The notes under the pieces: generated by a model
Told to the model about the DNA's origin: nothing
Databases searched by the model: none
Seen by the model: only the letters and a program-made list of their open reading frames with translations
NCBI GenBank assembly: GCA_009731375.1
Contig: BJOX01000045.1
Span: 458,414-489,866 of the forward strand
From: Paulinella micropora
Lineage: Eukaryota; Cercozoa; Imbricatea; Euglyphida
Direction of reading: 5' to 3'
Length of the DNA: 31,453 nucleotides
Shown: in pieces, positions 31,140 through 31,453 of the stretch
Layout: every line of letters begins with the position of its first letter
Position numbering within the stretch: the first letter of the stretch is position 1
Made by a program: the position numbers and the translations under genes

Positions 31140-31453
31140 GTGTGTACTAAGAGAGAAACATAACATTCCATAACATAACATAACATAACATGACATGACA
31201 GACCATAACATAGCACAACATAACATAACATAACATAACATAACATAACAGACCATAACAGACCATAACATAACATAACATAACATAACATAACATAACA
31301 CAAACATAAACATAAACATAAACATAAACATAAACATAAACATAATAAACATAAACATAAACGTAAACATAATAAACATAACATAAAAGTCATAAACGTA
31401 AACATAAACATAAACATAAACATGAACATAAACATAAACATAAACATAAACAT
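31140..31453. repeat. (CATAA)n and (CATAAA)n microsatellites running to the window end
   Basis: A pentamer CATAA array (about 31160-31300) passes into a hexamer CATAAA array (about 31300-31453) that reaches the last base. It is too irregular and of the wrong unit for a known telomere repeat. The open frame on the minus strand here (Met/Phe/Cys repeats) is an artefact. Confidence 0.9.

Noticed and set aside
30950-31453. Met/Phe/Cys-rich open frames on the minus strand
   Set aside because: They are translations of CATAA/CATAAA and TACA microsatellites.
31140-31453. Telomere
   Set aside because: The unit is CATAA/CATAAA, not a known telomere repeat, and it is irregular.
1-31453. tRNA genes, retroviral-type integrase, protein-primed family B polymerase, adenovirus-type protease
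   Set aside because: I looked for cloverleaf signatures and for the characteristic motifs of these proteins and found none. Absence by eye is not proof.
1-31453. Terminal inverted repeats of the genome
   Set aside because: I found no match between the first 370 bases and the right end of the window; true termini may lie outside or be missing.

Overview
This window looks like a nearly complete polinton-like virus (PLV) genome, free or integrated, from a unicellular eukaryotic host, probably an alga or other protist. The evidence is a double jelly-roll major capsid protein (9739-11514), a PLV-type penton/minor capsid protein (15362-16192), an FtsK/A32-type packaging ATPase (1591-2736), a RuvC-like Holliday junction resolvase (13431-14078) and a TV-Pol family-A-like polymerase fused to a helicase (25110-27695). 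I saw no retroviral-type integrase, no adenovirus-type maturation protease and no protein-primed family B polymerase, which argues against a virophage or a canonical Polinton. The coding part is GC-rich and tightly packed. Short A/T tracts between genes are the likely promoters.

Layout. 1-370 is AT-rich and non-coding. 371-2736 holds an unknown gene, an F-box/zinc protein and the packaging ATPase. 2812-11690 is one long rightward block of presumed virion genes: three proteins sharing an N-terminal basic module, a candidate -1 ribosomal frameshift inside the third, several small basic or membrane proteins, the major capsid protein and a 42-residue membrane peptide. 11691-12150 is a non-coding cluster of strong hairpins. 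12151-18638 has mixed orientation: a BRO/antirepressor-like protein, an HMG-box protein, the resolvase, a second surface-type protein, the penton, a two-helix membrane protein, a small unknown, ribonucleotide reductase R2 and a coiled-coil protein. 18681-23188 is a very long fibre with tandem repeats, discoidin-like modules and a C-terminal frame break. 23242-24234 has two small leftward genes. 24682-25142 and 29145-29690 are related palindrome-rich repeats bracketing the polymerase-helicase and a rightward gene (28059-29396). From about 29700 to the end there is minisatellite and microsatellite DNA with no credible gene, possibly a virus terminus or host flank.

How the parts fit. The polymerase-helicase, resolvase and R2 would serve genome replication, with R2 presumably pairing with a host large subunit. 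The ATPase, capsid, penton and basic or membrane-active proteins would build and fill the particle, and the fibre would bind the host. At least ten proteins carry a Lys/Arg-rich motif near the N-terminus, which suggests nuclear import or DNA binding of virion proteins. The observations I rate highest are an in-phase A AAA AAA slippery site followed by a stem-loop at 5648-5681, the TV-Pol/SF2 origin-binding-type helicase fusion with an altered Walker A, and the palindromic repeats next to it.
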